Part shown: piece by piece, positions 9,633 through 18,943 of the stretch
Layout of the letters: each line of letters opens with the position of its first letter
Numbering within the stretch: position 1 is the stretch's first letter
NCBI RefSeq assembly: GCF_002278035.1
Contig: NZ_CP022604.1
Span: 1,674,001 to 1,738,000 of the forward strand
Length of the DNA stretch: 64,000 nucleotides
Origin: Ochrobactrum quorumnocens
GTDB lineage: Bacteria > Pseudomonadota > Alphaproteobacteria > Rhizobiales > Rhizobiaceae
Reading direction: 5' to 3'
Notes under the pieces: generated by a model
Seen by the model: the letters and a program-made list of their open reading frames with translations, nothing else
Told to the model about the DNA's origin: nothing
The model's database searches: none
Position numbers and translations under genes: made by a program

Positions 9633-10619
9633 ATGGGACTTCTGGTAGACGGCAAGTGGCACGATGTCTGGTATGATACTGCAAACACCAAAGGCCGCTT
9701 CGAACGCTCAAAATCGCAGTTCAGAAATTGGGTCACAGCAGATGGCAGTGCAGGCCCAAGCGGCGAAGGCGGCTTTAAGGCCGAGCCCAACCGCTATCAT
9801 CTCTATGTATCCTACGCCTGTCCGTGGGCGCACCGCACGCTGATCTTCCGCGCCCTAAAAAAGCTTGAAGACGTTATTTCCGTATCGGTGGTGGATGCAT
9901 TGATGGTGGAAGAAGGCTGGACCTTTTTTGGAACGACAGGCAGCACAGGTGACGCGCTTTATGGATCAAAGCGCCTGCATGAAATCTACACCCGGGCCGA
10001 CCCGCATTATTCGGGTCGCGTGACCGTGCCTGTGCTTTGGGACAAGCAGCGCGAGACCATCGTTTCCAACGAGTCTGCGGAAATCATTCGTATGCTCAAC
10101 ACCGCTTTTAATGCGTTTGGTGATGCGTCGCTTGATTTTTATCCAGAGCAATTACGCAGCCAGATTGATGCGCTGAACGACTTCATCTATCCGAACATCA
10201 ACAATGGCGTCTATCGTGCGGGCTTTGCCACCACACAGGATGCCTATGAAGAAGCATTCGGCCAATTGTTCAATGCACTCGACAAACTGGAAGATACGCT
10301 TTCAACACAACGATATTTGACGGGTTCAAGCCTGACAGAAGCCGACTGGCGTCTGTTCACGACGCTCTTGCGCTTTGATCCGGTCTATGTCGGCCATTTC
10401 AAATGCAATCTGCGTCGCATCGCTGATTATCCGAACCTGTGGAACTATACGCGCGAGCTCTATCAGGTGCGCGGTGTGGCACCGACCGTCAATATGGAGC
10501 ACATCAAGGGCCATTATTACCGCAGTCACAAGACGATCAACCCTACAGGCATCGTTCCGCTTGGTCCGGATATCGATTTCTCATCACCGCATGATCGAGC
10601 TAAAACATGTCGCAGTTAA
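9633..10619 (+). CDS. Glutathione S-transferase family, glutathionyl-hydroquinone reductase-like
   Basis: A 328-residue protein of the Xi-class glutathione transferases (YqjG/PcpF-like), which use glutathione to reduce S-glutathionyl-hydroquinones. The catalytic motif CPWAHRTLIF occurs about 57 residues in, preceded by RYHLYVSYA. The NESAEIIRMLN substrate-side motif and the C-terminal LTEADWRLFTTLLRFDPVY helix are typical. I start it at ATG 9633 because AGGAG lies eight bases before it and family members begin MGLLVDGKW-like; the frame is open further upstream. The C-terminus is odd: the last residues (TCRS) and the stop codon come from a Bru-RS-like repeat that begins inside the coding frame. 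Confidence 0.9.
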   Translation: MGLLVDGKWHDVWYDTANTKGRFERSKSQFRNWVTADGSAGPSGEGGFKAEPNRYHLYVSYACPWAHRTLIFRALKKLEDVISVSVVDALMVEEGWTFFGTTGSTGDALYGSKRLHEIYTRADPHYSGRVTVPVLWDKQRETIVSNESAEIIRMLNTAFNAFGDASLDFYPEQLRSQIDALNDFIYPNINNGVYRAGFATTQDAYEEAFGQLFNALDKLEDTLSTQRYLTGSSLTEADWRLFTTLLRFDPVYVGHFKCNLRRIADYPNLWNYTRELYQVRGVAPTVNMEHIKGHYYRSHKTINPTGIVPLGPDIDFSSPHDRAKTCRS

Positions 10620-10707
10620 ATGGATTCATTTAACGTTCGCGAACATGCGACAATTAAACGAATCTAGAGCGAGCACATGGATGCGATTAAACGCGACACG
10701 CTCTAGA
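10602..10707 (+). repeat. Bru-RS-like palindromic element, copy 1
   Basis: An approximately 105-bp element made of two palindromic halves. The left half is CATGTCGCAGTTAAATGG...CATGCGACAATTAA. The right half is bounded by TCTAGAGCG and CGCTCTAGA. Near-identical copies lie at 13095-13198 and 22248-22350, all in the same orientation. Size and structure fit the Bru-RS elements described in Brucella. This copy begins within the reductase gene and supplies its last four codons and its TAA stop. Confidence 0.85.
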
Positions 10708-10856
10708 ATAGGTAACTGAGCCTTTCCTGCAACAGTCTGACTGGAACATCAGTACTTCCTCAAATCTTGGGCGCCTCTTTGATCTTGATCAATGGGGCGT
10801 CTCGCGACGCGGTTCAGATTGCCCGCATCACTACCCAAGACTTGAAGGAGAGAATG

Positions 10857-11540
10857 ATGAACCGCTTTGCCAAAGGGCTTCTGGCCGCAACCGCGCTGAC
10901 CTTTGCAGCACCAGCCGCATTCGCCGCTGATGCGATCGTCGCCCAGCCAGCAACCGAGATCATTGCCGTCCCACAGGCTTTGACGCCATGGCAGATCCGT
11001 GTGCGCGCGTTAGGCGTCATTGCCGAAAACAAGGGCTATGTGAACGGCGTTGATGGCTCTGGCCTCGATTACTCGAAGTCAATCACACCAGAACTCGATA
11101 TCACCTACTACTTCACCGACAATCTGGCCGCTGAACTCATCCTCGGCACGACCTATGCCAATATCAATGGCACGGGTTCCATTGAAGGTTTGGGCAAGAT
11201 CGGCAAAGTCTGGATGCTGCCTCCAACCCTGACCATGCAGTATCATTTCACCAACTTTGGCGCATTCAAGCCATATGTCGGCGCAGGCGTGAACTACACC
11301 ATGTTCTTTAATCAAGATGCGGCTGGCGTCGATTATCTCAAGGTCAAGAACACGTTTGGTGGCGCGCTTCAGGTTGGTTTCGACTACATGATCGATGAAC
11401 ATTGGGGTATCAACTTCGATGTGAAGAAGCTGTTCCTCGAACCAAAATTCGACGCAACACTGGCTGGCGGCACTCAGGTCAGCGGCAAGGCCAAGCTCAA
11501 TCCTTGGCTGATTGGTACGGGTATCACCTACCGCTTCTAA
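10857..11540 (+). CDS. ompW: OmpW-family outer-membrane porin
   Basis: A 227-residue outer-membrane beta-barrel of the OmpW family. A clear signal peptide (MNRFAKGLLAATALTFAAPAAFA, cut before ADA) precedes the barrel. Family features include WQIRVRALGVIAENKG at the start of the mature part, the DITYYFTDNLAAELILGT strand pair, and a C-terminal aromatic residue (LIGTGITYRF) needed for barrel assembly. Two consecutive ATGs occur at 10854 and 10857; I chose 10857 because AAGGAG (10845-10850) is then six bases away. A short terminator follows at 11552-11572. OmpW proteins admit small hydrophobic or cationic solutes; the ligand here is unknown. Confidence 0.93.
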   Translation: MNRFAKGLLAATALTFAAPAAFAADAIVAQPATEIIAVPQALTPWQIRVRALGVIAENKGYVNGVDGSGLDYSKSITPELDITYYFTDNLAAELILGTTYANINGTGSIEGLGKIGKVWMLPPTLTMQYHFTNFGAFKPYVGAGVNYTMFFNQDAAGVDYLKVKNTFGGALQVGFDYMIDEHWGINFDVKKLFLEPKFDATLAGGTQVSGKAKLNPWLIGTGITYRF

Positions 11541-11551
11541 TCTCTAATAAT

Positions 11552-11572
11552 AAGGGCGCGAAAGCGCCCTTT
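11552..11572. terminator. Hairpin terminator between convergent ompW and Nudix genes
   Basis: An 8-bp stem AAGGGCGC / GCGCCCTT with a GAAA loop lies between two convergent genes. It is followed by a short U stretch (TTTC) rightward and preceded by ATAATAA, so it probably ends both transcripts. Confidence 0.7.
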
Positions 11573-11574
11573 CA

Positions 11575-12030
11575 TTACCACGTTGGCAGCGGTTCGAGAT
11601 CATGGAGCGCTTCCTGCAAGCGCCGTTTTGTTGAAGGCGTCGTGCCTTCTGGCAGATCGTCCAGCGGAAAAAAACCTGCTTCCGCTATTTCTCTGTCTCG
11701 CTGTTTGGGCTCCGCCTGCTCAAACGCCCGACAGACATAAAGCGCCACATGGTCTCGCTTTGAGGCATGTGCATTCTTGTAAAGGGCGAAAAGCTCTGGC
11801 CGACCAGTGAGGTAAATATTACCCTCCTCACGCAATTCCTTTTCAAGCGCCTGACCGAATGTCTCGCCGCTATCAACACCGCCACCGGGCAACTGCCAAC
11901 CGGGCACGTAAGTATGCTTCACCAGAAATACGGAGTTTTTCTTCTCATCGAAAACAATCGCTCTGACGCCCAACGTCATTGGACGCCTCATTAAGAAATA
12001 TGTATGAAACAAAAAATGGCGGAAGCGCAT
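11575..12030 (-). CDS. Nudix hydrolase with altered Nudix box
   Basis: A 151-residue cytoplasmic protein of the Nudix superfamily. The box reads GGGVDSGETFGQALEKE then LREEGN; the EE metal ligands are present, but the usual Arg before the first Glu is Lys and the usual Gly of EEXGU is Asn. The fold is supported by VRAIVFDEKKNSVFLVKHTYVPGW before the box. I start it at ATG 12030 because GGAG lies seven bases upstream; the open frame begins 12 codons earlier, but those codons fall in a degenerate repeat. The substrate is unknown, and the box changes may lower or shift activity. Confidence 0.82.
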   Translation of the reverse strand: MRFRHFLFHTYFLMRRPMTLGVRAIVFDEKKNSVFLVKHTYVPGWQLPGGGVDSGETFGQALEKELREEGNIYLTGRPELFALYKNAHASKRDHVALYVCRAFEQAEPKQRDREIAEAGFFPLDDLPEGTTPSTKRRLQEALHDLEPLPTW

Positions 12031-12041
12031 ACCGTCACTCC

Positions 12042-12091
12042 AAGAGCATTTCCAACAAAACTGCATAGAGGTTTTGCGTTAGGCAAATGCG
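12042..12091 (+). repeat. Degenerate RIME-like palindromic repeat
   Basis: AGCATTTCCAACAAAACTGC...GGTTTTGCGTTAGGCAAATGC resembles the better preserved copies at 19286 and 60800. It lies just upstream of the Nudix start. Confidence 0.5.
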
Positions 12092-12189
12092 GACAAAATA
12101 TTCTGTTCTTCGAACAGTGCTACAAATACATCAACAAAAAGTCGCTAAACACGGTTTCGGATTAAATAATAATACAGTACACCGACTAT

Positions 12190-13092
12190 ATGTTTCGGCT
12201 TGCCCATATCTCAGACATCCACCTGTCACCTCTGCCACGTATTCGCTATCGCGAGTTGGCGTCAAAACGTATTACCGGCTATATCAACTGGCTGCGAAAC
12301 CGTAAGAACGCAATGCACGGCACAGTGCTGGACAGCCTGATTGCCGATATGCTGGCGCAGAACCCCGATCATATTGCGGTCACTGGCGATCTTGTCAATC
12401 TGGCGCTTAATCTGGAAATCGATATCGCCCATGATTGGCTTGCCGGCCTCGGCAACCCCGACGATGTTTCCGTTGTGCCCGGCAATCACGATGCTTATGT
12501 TCCAGGTGCGCTCGACAAATCCTGCCGTAAATGGGAACCATGGATGCGCGGCGATGGCATAGACAACCACGACGAGCGACCGATATTCCCCTATATGCGA
12601 GAACGCGGGCCCGTGGCGATGATCGGCGTCTCCTCTGCACGCGCGACAGCTCCCTTCATGGCCAGTGGCGATTTTAAATCCGCACAGGCCAAGCGTCTGG
12701 CCACGGCGCTCGATGAGGCAGGCGCACGGGGACTTTTCCGCATTGTGATGATCCACCATCCACCGATCCATGGTGCAACCCCCACGCATAAGCGGCTTTA
12801 TGGTATTCGCAGGTTTCAAAAGGTCATTCGCAAGCATGGTGCCGAGCTGGTCATTCATGGCCATACGCATCTCGCGACCCGTTACGACATTGATGGGCCC
12901 AACGGAAAAGTGCCAGTTATCTGCGTGCCATCTGCCAGCCAGAATTTCGGCGGGCATAAGCCGCCTGCACGCTACAATATCTTCAACATCGACCGTAAGC
13001 CGCAGGGCGGCTGGCTGTGCCATTGGGAACAACACGGCATCGAAGATGAGAGCGAGCGCATCATCAAGATTTCAGAGCAGGAACTTTATTAG
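12190..13092 (+). CDS. Metallophosphoesterase (calcineurin-like)
   Basis: A 300-residue predicted phosphodiesterase or phosphatase. All metal-binding motifs are visible in order: AHISDIHLS (DxH), AVTGDLVN (GDxxx), VPGNHDAY (GNHD), MIHHPPIHG (H) and IHGHTHLA (GHTH). No signal peptide is seen, so it should be cytoplasmic. The ATG at 12190 lacks a good Shine-Dalgarno. The stop codon is directly followed by a Bru-RS-like repeat. The substrate, possibly a cyclic nucleotide or a phospholipid headgroup, cannot be told from the sequence. Confidence 0.9.
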   Translation: MFRLAHISDIHLSPLPRIRYRELASKRITGYINWLRNRKNAMHGTVLDSLIADMLAQNPDHIAVTGDLVNLALNLEIDIAHDWLAGLGNPDDVSVVPGNHDAYVPGALDKSCRKWEPWMRGDGIDNHDERPIFPYMRERGPVAMIGVSSARATAPFMASGDFKSAQAKRLATALDEAGARGLFRIVMIHHPPIHGATPTHKRLYGIRRFQKVIRKHGAELVIHGHTHLATRYDIDGPNGKVPVICVPSASQNFGGHKPPARYNIFNIDRKPQGGWLCHWEQHGIEDESERIIKISEQELY

Positions 13093-13094
13093 AA

Positions 13095-13198
13095 GCATGT
13101 CGCAGTTAAATGGATTCATTTAACTTTCGCGAACATGCGACAATTAAAAGTATCTAGAGCGAGCACCATGAGTGCGATTAAACGCGACACGCTCTAGA
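13095..13198 (+). repeat. Bru-RS-like palindromic element, copy 2
   Basis: Nearly identical to the copy at 10602-10707: it starts GCATGTCGCAGTTAAATGG and ends CGACACGCTCTAGA. It begins three bases after the metallophosphoesterase stop codon. A short AGAGCGCCG palindrome remnant follows at 13197-13228. Confidence 0.85.
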
Positions 13199-13244
13199 GC
13201 GCCGTGCGCCTCTTTCGGCGCTAAAGGTCACTCTAACTCTAGAA

Positions 13245-13277
13245 GAGAAAAGGCGGCATTTTGTGCCGCCTTTTCTC
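13245..13277. terminator. Strong bidirectional terminator after leuA
   Basis: A perfect 14-bp stem (GAGAAAAGGCGGCA / TGCCGCCTTTTCTC) with a 5-base loop lies 18 bases beyond the leuA stop. The stem ends in T-rich sequence on both strands, so it can end leuA transcription leftward and read-through from the left. Confidence 0.85.
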
Positions 13278-13295
13278 TTTAACATAAGGCTTCTG

Positions 13296-15023
13296 TTACT
13301 TACCAATGACACGATTGGCAGCTGAAACGATTGCTTCAAGCGAGGCACTCACGATATTGTCGTTGATACCGGCGCCGAACAATTTGCCGTCCGGATAGGC
13401 GACTTCGACATAAGAGATAGCGGCTGCGTCCGACCCTTGCTTTAGCGAATGCTCCGAATAATCGATAATCGACATCTTCACGCCGAGATATTTCGACAGC
13501 GCATCAATGAAGCCATCAATCGGGCCTGTACCCTTGCCTTCAATATTCTTGGTCACGCCGTTATCGGTGATTTCAGCGGTCAGGATACGGCGACCCTTCT
13601 GCTCTGGGTCAGGATAGGTATGGTGATCCACAAACTTGATACGGCCTTCCGTCTGCTCAACATAGAGCTTCTGGAACTCTTCATGAATGCGCTTGGATGG
13701 TAGTTCCTTGCCTTCTTCATCCGTGATGTTCTGAATGATTTCGCGGAACTCGACCTGCAGATTACGCGGCAGGTTCAAGCCATAGTCAGCCTGAAGAATG
13801 TAAGCGATACCGCCCTTGCCCGACTGAGAATTGATGCGGATGATCGCTTCGTACGAACGACCGACATCCTGCGGATCGATTGGCAGATAAGGCACTTCCC
13901 AGACCGGCGAATTAGCGGTCTTGCGAACCTTCATGCCCTTGTTGATCGCGTCCTGATGCGAGCCTGAGAAAGCTGTATAAACCAGCTCACCCACATAAGG
14001 ATGACGCTCCGCAATTTTCAGCTGGTTCGAATATTCGTAGACATCTTTCATGCGATTGATGTCAGTGCAATCCAGCTCTGGATCGATGCCCTGCGTGTAC
14101 ATATTGAGCGCCAGCGTCACCACATCGACATTGCCGGTGCGTTCGCCGTTACCGAACAGCGTGCCCTCGACACGGTCAGCACCCGCCATCAAGGCCAGCT
14201 CGGTCGCAGCAATGCCCGTACCGCGGTCATTATGCGGATGCAGTGAAATGATCAGGTTTTCGCGATTGTCGAGGTTGCGGCACATCCATTCGATCTGATC
14301 GGCATAGACGTTCGGCGTGTTCATTTCGACAGTCGATGGCAGATTCAGGATCAGCTTGTTCTCAGACGTCGGTTTGACGATCTCGGTCACTGCGTTGCAG
14401 ATTTCCAGCGCTACATCCAATTCGGTGCCGGTAAAGCTTTCCGGTGAATACTGGAAGCGATAGCCGCCACCCGCCTTTGCCGCCATGTCCATGATCATCT
14501 TTGCAGCATCGGTAGCAATTTGCTTGATGCCCTTGACGTCCTTGTTGAACACGACGCGACGCTGCAATTCACTGGTCGAATTGTAGAAGTGGATGATCGG
14601 CGTCTTAGCCCCTTCCAACGATTCAAATGTGCGCGTAATCAATTCAGGACGGCACTGCACCAACACCTGCAAATCGACCGTATCAGGCGTATCGCCCTGC
14701 TCGATTGCCCAGCGGCAGAAGTCGAAATCGGTCTGCGAAGCCGATGGGAAGCCGATTTCGATTTCCGGGAAACCCATATCGACCAGCAAGCGGAACATAC
14801 GTTCCTTACGGTCGTGGCCCATTGGGTCAACCAGGGCCTGGTTGCCGTCACGCAGATCCACCGAACACCAGATCGGTGCTTTCTCAATGCGTTTTGCCGG
14901 CCAGGTACGGTCGTCGAGTTTTGGAAATGGAAACGGCGAATACTTTACGGCCGCGTCCGGCATACCCTTGTTTCGGCTCTCATGTTTTGAGGCGGAATTC
15001 GAGGTGTTTACGTTCTGATTCAT
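13296..15023 (-). CDS. leuA: 2-isopropylmalate synthase
   Basis: A 575-residue enzyme that condenses acetyl-CoA with 2-oxoisovalerate, the first committed step of leucine synthesis. The DRE-TIM catalytic segment is CSVDLRDGNQALVDPM (about residues 53-68). The metal-binding HxH is in ISLHPHNDRGTG, and the GNGERTGN loop follows. The C-terminal LeuA dimer domain, which binds leucine for feedback control, ends near SAANRVIGK. Length and the N-terminal extension fit the long proteobacterial LeuA form. The 410-base upstream gap contains a hairpin and a Leu-rich short frame that may form an attenuator. A strong terminator lies downstream. Confidence 0.96.
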   Translation of the reverse strand: MNQNVNTSNSASKHESRNKGMPDAAVKYSPFPFPKLDDRTWPAKRIEKAPIWCSVDLRDGNQALVDPMGHDRKERMFRLLVDMGFPEIEIGFPSASQTDFDFCRWAIEQGDTPDTVDLQVLVQCRPELITRTFESLEGAKTPIIHFYNSTSELQRRVVFNKDVKGIKQIATDAAKMIMDMAAKAGGGYRFQYSPESFTGTELDVALEICNAVTEIVKPTSENKLILNLPSTVEMNTPNVYADQIEWMCRNLDNRENLIISLHPHNDRGTGIAATELALMAGADRVEGTLFGNGERTGNVDVVTLALNMYTQGIDPELDCTDINRMKDVYEYSNQLKIAERHPYVGELVYTAFSGSHQDAINKGMKVRKTANSPVWEVPYLPIDPQDVGRSYEAIIRINSQSGKGGIAYILQADYGLNLPRNLQVEFREIIQNITDEEGKELPSKRIHEEFQKLYVEQTEGRIKFVDHHTYPDPEQKGRRILTAEITDNGVTKNIEGKGTGPIDGFIDALSKYLGVKMSIIDYSEHSLKQGSDAAAISYVEVAYPDGKLFGAGINDNIVSASLEAIVSAANRVIGK

Positions 15024-15112
15024 GGTCTTCTCATCCTCCCGGCCTATTCGACAGTTCTTAACTGCCCAAATGACACGGATATCTCGTCTTAAAATTCAAA
15101 TGTGGATTTTGA

Positions 15113-15163
15113 GAAAGGAGCATACGTCGGCGGGATCGTTATCGACCGCCGGACGCTCCTTTC
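15113..15163 (-). promoter_or_regulatory. Hairpin in leuA leader, possible attenuator
   Basis: A long imperfect hairpin with outer arms GAAAGGAGC / GCTCCTTTC and inner GTCGGCGG / CCGCCGGAC arms lies 90-140 bases before leuA on the reverse strand. It is followed by TTTCTC, only a weak U tract. It overlaps the stop of a Leu-rich short frame, the arrangement expected of ribosome-mediated attenuation. Confidence 0.5.
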
Positions 15164-15260
15164 AACGAGCCCGGCGATCGCCGCTAAGGCCGAGGGTAAG
15201 AAGCGAGTTTAGAACGCAAACGTTCACGCGCGCGCTGGAAGCGGCTGCGGAATGTTCCAT
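15162..15260 (-). CDS. Candidate leucine leader peptide upstream of leuA
   Basis: A short reverse-strand frame whose end reads VCVLNSLLTLGLSGDRRAR. It holds five Leu codons within nine residues, including a CTA. It ends at the base of the hairpin at 15113-15163, about 140 bases before leuA. In-frame starts are ATG at 15260, 15278 or 15284, or a GTG closer to the Leu cluster; none has a convincing Shine-Dalgarno. By analogy with proteobacterial leuA leaders, ribosome stalling at the Leu codons when leucyl-tRNA is scarce would change the downstream hairpin. This remains a candidate. Confidence 0.42.
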   Translation of the reverse strand: MEHSAAASSARVNVCVLNSLLTLGLSGDRRAR

Positions 15261-15335
15261 AGATGTTGCGTTCTTCATAACCATGGACACGCTTTTACAC
15301 GCGAGGTTCAAAACGCGCAAGCCGCTATTTGTTTC

Positions 15336-15436
15336 ATGCGCACCCCGAAAAGTGCGCAGCGGTTTTCGGATAGGATGCGCATCAAATATAAAGATTAGAG
15401 CGCCGATCTGATAAAACCAGATCGAAACGCGCTCTA
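15336..15436. repeat. Composite RIME-like repeat at the 3' end of the CDF gene
   Basis: Two adjacent palindromes are seen. One is GCGCACCCCGAAAAGTGCG...GGTTTTCGGATAGGATGCGC. The other is TAGAGCGCCGATCTG...CAGATCGAAACGCGCTCTA. The last bases provide the TAG stop of the leftward CDF transporter gene. Confidence 0.7.
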
Positions 15437-16342
15437 GGCAAATGGCACAGAACTCGTGCCTATCGGCAGCTTCGCCTCATCTTCCGGCTCAACATGGATC
15501 ACAACGCGTGCGCTTTCGATCTGCATTTTCAGTGCATCTTCGATTCGGTCACATATTACGTGCGCGTCGCCCACGCTCATTTCGGCAGCCACAACCAGAT
15601 GAAACTCGATGAAGGTGACGCGGCCTGCAATGCGGGTCTTGAGATCATGAACCTCAATTGCGCCACCGGCATTGGCCGAAATCACATCGCGAATCCGCAT
15701 TTCCTCTGCAGGCTCGACACCGATATCCATCAGGCCCTGTACGGATTTATTGATAACCCCCCAGCCCTGCCAGAGAATGTTGATCGCAACCAGAATGGCA
15801 AGCAGCGGATCGAGGATCGCCCAACCCGTAATGACGGCTCCAACAAGCCCCACCAGAACACCTACCGACGTAAACACATCAGTCATAATGTGCTGACCAT
15901 CTGCTTCCAGCGCAGGCGAACGCGCACTGCGACCAGTGCGAATGAGCAGCAGCGCCCATAAGCAGTTGATGACAGCAGCGCCTGTGTTGATCGCAAGGCC
16001 CAGCCATGGCTCATCAAGCTGACGCGGATTCTCAAGCGCAGACCATGCTTCTTTTGCAATCAAAAGTGCTGCAATCGTAATCAGCACACCTTCGACAACT
16101 GCCGAAATATATTCTGCCTTGTGATGGCCGAACGGGTGGTTCTCATCGGCTGGCTTATAACTGACGCTGATCGCCCACCAGGCCCCAAGTGCTGCAATTA
16201 CATTGACGATGGATTCCAAGGCATCCGAATAAAGGGCCACGGAACCGGTCAGCGCATAGGCCAGATATTTCAGCCCCATTACGCCCAGCGCAACAGGAAT
16301 CGACCAAGCGGCGAGCCGCCGAACTTTTACACTCGCGTCCAT
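15434..16342 (-). CDS. Cation diffusion facilitator (CDF) metal exporter
   Basis: A 302-residue inner-membrane transporter that should export divalent metals (Zn, Fe, Mn or Co) in exchange for protons. Six hydrophobic segments are visible. Metal-site motifs include YSDALES in helix 2 and HIMTD in helix 5 (HxxxD), with ENHPFGHHKAEY in the His-rich loop between helices 2 and 3. The cytoplasmic C-terminal domain (VEPAEEMRIRDVI, then VHDLKTRIAGRVTFIEFHLVV) is the usual dimerisation fold. I start at ATG 16342, preceded by AAGG; a GTG lies one codon upstream. The stop codon is part of a repeat element. Metal specificity cannot be read off. Confidence 0.92.
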   Translation of the reverse strand: MDASVKVRRLAAWSIPVALGVMGLKYLAYALTGSVALYSDALESIVNVIAALGAWWAISVSYKPADENHPFGHHKAEYISAVVEGVLITIAALLIAKEAWSALENPRQLDEPWLGLAINTGAAVINCLWALLLIRTGRSARSPALEADGQHIMTDVFTSVGVLVGLVGAVITGWAILDPLLAILVAINILWQGWGVINKSVQGLMDIGVEPAEEMRIRDVISANAGGAIEVHDLKTRIAGRVTFIEFHLVVAAEMSVGDAHVICDRIEDALKMQIESARVVIHVEPEDEAKLPIGTSSVPFA

Positions 16343-16602
16343 CACAAACCTTCAGATACTTAAATTCTTATCCCGACTGACGGGTTCAGGCTAACGAGAA
16401 GCCTATTGCGCATTCACTCCGGCGTGGCCGGTAAGCAGCATTTCGATAGCCGTTCTATAGCCCATAAAATCCAAATTTCGAAACCCTGTTTTTTTACTTC
16501 GCGCATTTAATTTTCTCTTGCGAATGCAATGCATTACAGTTGCAAATGGTTCGCCAAAGCAGCTCTGAAAAACCATGATTTTATAAGGCCATAAACGAAA
16601 AA

Positions 16603-16631
16603 ACCGGCCGCAGTTTTCACCGCGGCCGGTT
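16603..16631 (-). terminator. Rho-independent terminator of trpE(G)
   Basis: The stem ACCGGCCGC / GCGGCCGGT has a short loop. On the reverse strand it is followed by TTTTTT. It lies 27 bases after the trpE(G) stop. Confidence 0.88.
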
Positions 16632-16657
16632 GATTGTGTTACGAGTCAGAAAATCAA

Positions 16658-18853
16658 TTAGTAATTGGTGCGACGCGCTTTGTGCTTAGCTGCAAAATGC
16701 ACCACGACGTTTTCGATCATCCGCATGCCTGCATTGTGACCCAGTGTCATAATGGATTCGGGATGGAACTGAACCGCTGCAACCGGCTCTTTCTTATGCT
16801 CGAAAGCCATGATGACACCGTCCTCCGTCTCCGCCGTGACCAGAAAATCATCCGGCAGACGTTCAGGATCGGCAAAGATCGAGTGATAACGACCAACCGT
16901 TACTTCCTTAGGCAAGCCTGAGAAAATGCGTTCAGGCTTTGAAACCCTGATACGCGACGGCTTGCCATGCATCGGAATGCGCAGCTGACGCAACGTGCCG
17001 CCATAGGCTTCCGCCAGCGCCTGAAGCCCAAGACAGACACCGAAGATCGGCAGCTGACGCTTTCGCGCCTTGTCGATGGTCGCCTTGCAGTCGAAGTCCT
17101 GCGGCGTACCCGGTCCGGGCGACAGCACGACAAGATCAGGATTGATGCGGTCGAACACTTCTTCGGCAACCGGCGAACGCACAGTCGCAACCGTTGCACC
17201 CGTCTGCCGGAAATAATTGGCGAGTGTGTGTACGAAGGAATCTTCGTGATCGACCAGCAGGATCGAAATCCCCTCACCCACCTTTGCGGCAACGCGTTCT
17301 TCAGCAACCTGATTGCTCTTCTGTGCTTCACGCACCGCGGCAATCATTGCGGATGCCTTCAGTTCGGTTTCTGCTTCTTCCTCTTCGGGATTGGAATCAA
17401 ACAATAGCGTAGCACCAGCACGAATCTGCGCTACGCCATCCTTGACGCGGATCGTGCGCAGCGTAAGCCCGGTATTCATATCACCATTGAAGTGCATCAT
17501 GCCGATGGCGCCACCATACCACGCACGCGGGCTGCGCTCGTTTTCTTCGAGAAAGCGCATAGCCCAAAGTTTTGGTGCACCGGTTACGGTTACAGCCCAT
17601 GCATGACTGAGGAAGCCGTCAAACGCATCCATACCATCGCGCAAACGACCTTCAATATGATCAACCGTGTGGATCAGGCGTGAATACATCTCGATCTGAC
17701 GGCGACCGATCACCCGCACTGAACCTGGTTCACAAACCCGGCTTTTGTCATTGCGATCGACGTCCGAACACATAGTCAGCTCGGACTCGTCTTTCTTGGA
17801 GTTGAGCAGTTTCAGAATCTGCTCCGAATCTGAAATCGCATCTTCACCGCGTTTGATGGTGCCGGAAATCGGGCAGGTCTCGATGCGGCGACCATTGACG
17901 CGCACGAACATTTCCGGCGAAGCGCCAACCAGATATTCATTTTCACCCAGATTGATGAAGAACGAATAAGGCGATGGATTGATCGACTTCAGGCGACGGA
18001 AGATTTCAGAAGGAGCCGTGTGGCAGCGCTCATAGAAAGTCTGCCCCGGCACGACTTCAAACAGATCGCCACGCCTGAAGCTTTCCTTCGCGCGTTCAAC
18101 CAGCTTGGCATATTCGCCCGGATGATGATCGCCACGCGGCAGATCACGCTCTGCAGGCTTGAATGGCTGCACCGGTGTCGCCCGTGCAAGATCATGTGTT
18201 GAAGAACCACCGCAGACAAATTCGTAGCGATCCACCCATGCGCGCGCCGAATAGTGGTCGGCCACAAAGATTTCATCAGGAATGAAAAGTACCAGATCAC
18301 GCTGATCATCAGGACGCTTGAGCTTGTATTCGATCGGATCGAACTGGAACGCGAGATCGTAGCCGAATGCACCATAAAGGCCGAGATTTGCATCTTCTTC
18401 GGAGAAGAAAAGGCCCACAATCGCACGCAGCACGGTAAAGACCGAAGGCATACGCGAGCGTTCTTCTTCAATGAATGTGCCTGTAGGGTCAGCAATCGTC
18501 AGCTCGATAAGGTCTTCATCGGCCTTATCGACCTTCACTTCGGCAAGTGCTTGAACCGTCTTGAGGATCGGACGCAGCAGGATCGTGCCGCGCTTGTTCA
18601 GCGCTTCGATACGCATCTGACGAGCGCGTGAGGTGATCACGACTGGCGGATCAACAATTGCCGTGTCCCATCGCGTGTAGCGGCCCGGATATTCGTAGTT
18701 AGAGGAAAAGACCGCCCCCCGCCGCTCATTGAGAGCATCGATATAAGTCTCGATGGCTCCCTTATAAGCAGTCAGATGGCGCACGCGTTCGACAACAATG
18801 CCGCCCGCTGTCTCGTGCGTGAATATCTCGCTATCCGCAATCTTCGCATTCAT
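16658..18853 (-). CDS. trpE(G): Anthranilate synthase, fused components I and II
   Basis: A 731-residue fusion that converts chorismate and glutamine to anthranilate, the first step of tryptophan synthesis. Residues ~1-510 are component I, with the chorismate-binding core ([22 protein letters not shown]..., then [12 protein letters not shown]). Residues ~525-731 are the glutamine amidotransferase: [18 protein letters not shown], the nucleophile loop [18 protein letters not shown] and the [11 protein letters not shown]is-Glu pair. The frame opens with a TTG three codons earlier, but ATG 18853 is the natural start. The fused form is typical of Rhizobiales. The gene lies behind a trpL leader and terminator and ends in its own terminator, so it is a single-gene unit. 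Confidence 0.96.
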   Translation of the reverse strand: MNAKIADSEIFTHETAGGIVVERVRHLTAYKGAIETYIDALNERRGAVFSSNYEYPGRYTRWDTAIVDPPVVITSRARQMRIEALNKRGTILLRPILKTVQALAEVKVDKADEDLIELTIADPTGTFIEEERSRMPSVFTVLRAIVGLFFSEEDANLGLYGAFGYDLAFQFDPIEYKLKRPDDQRDLVLFIPDEIFVADHYSARAWVDRYEFVCGGSSTHDLARATPVQPFKPAERDLPRGDHHPGEYAKLVERAKESFRRGDLFEVVPGQTFYERCHTAPSEIFRRLKSINPSPYSFFINLGENEYLVGASPEMFVRVNGRRIETCPISGTIKRGEDAISDSEQILKLLNSKKDESELTMCSDVDRNDKSRVCEPGSVRVIGRRQIEMYSRLIHTVDHIEGRLRDGMDAFDGFLSHAWAVTVTGAPKLWAMRFLEENERSPRAWYGGAIGMMHFNGDMNTGLTLRTIRVKDGVAQIRAGATLLFDSNPEEEEAETELKASAMIAAVREAQKSNQVAEERVAAKVGEGISILLVDHEDSFVHTLANYFRQTGATVATVRSPVAEEVFDRINPDLVVLSPGPGTPQDFDCKATIDKARKRQLPIFGVCLGLQALAEAYGGTLRQLRIPMHGKPSRIRVSKPERIFSGLPKEVTVGRYHSIFADPERLPDDFLVTAETEDGVIMAFEHKKEPVAAVQFHPESIMTLGHNAGMRMIENVVVHFAAKHKARRTNY

Positions 18854-18943
18854 GACTGGCAAATCCCAAATCTTTTTCGTTGTCGAACACTTCTGAAACC
18901 CGGTGTCCCCTACCGCTGACCTTATTCAAACAGCCAAACAAAA

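Noticed and set aside
9412..9648. Rightward frame in the gap before the reductase gene
   Set aside because: It has no ribosome site or known motif and overlaps the reductase start; probably promoter DNA.
16346..16602. Zur-type metal operator (TGCAATGCATTACAGTTGCA near 16525) upstream of the CDF gene
   Set aside because: It does not match the alphaproteobacterial Zur consensus I know, and the palindrome is poor.
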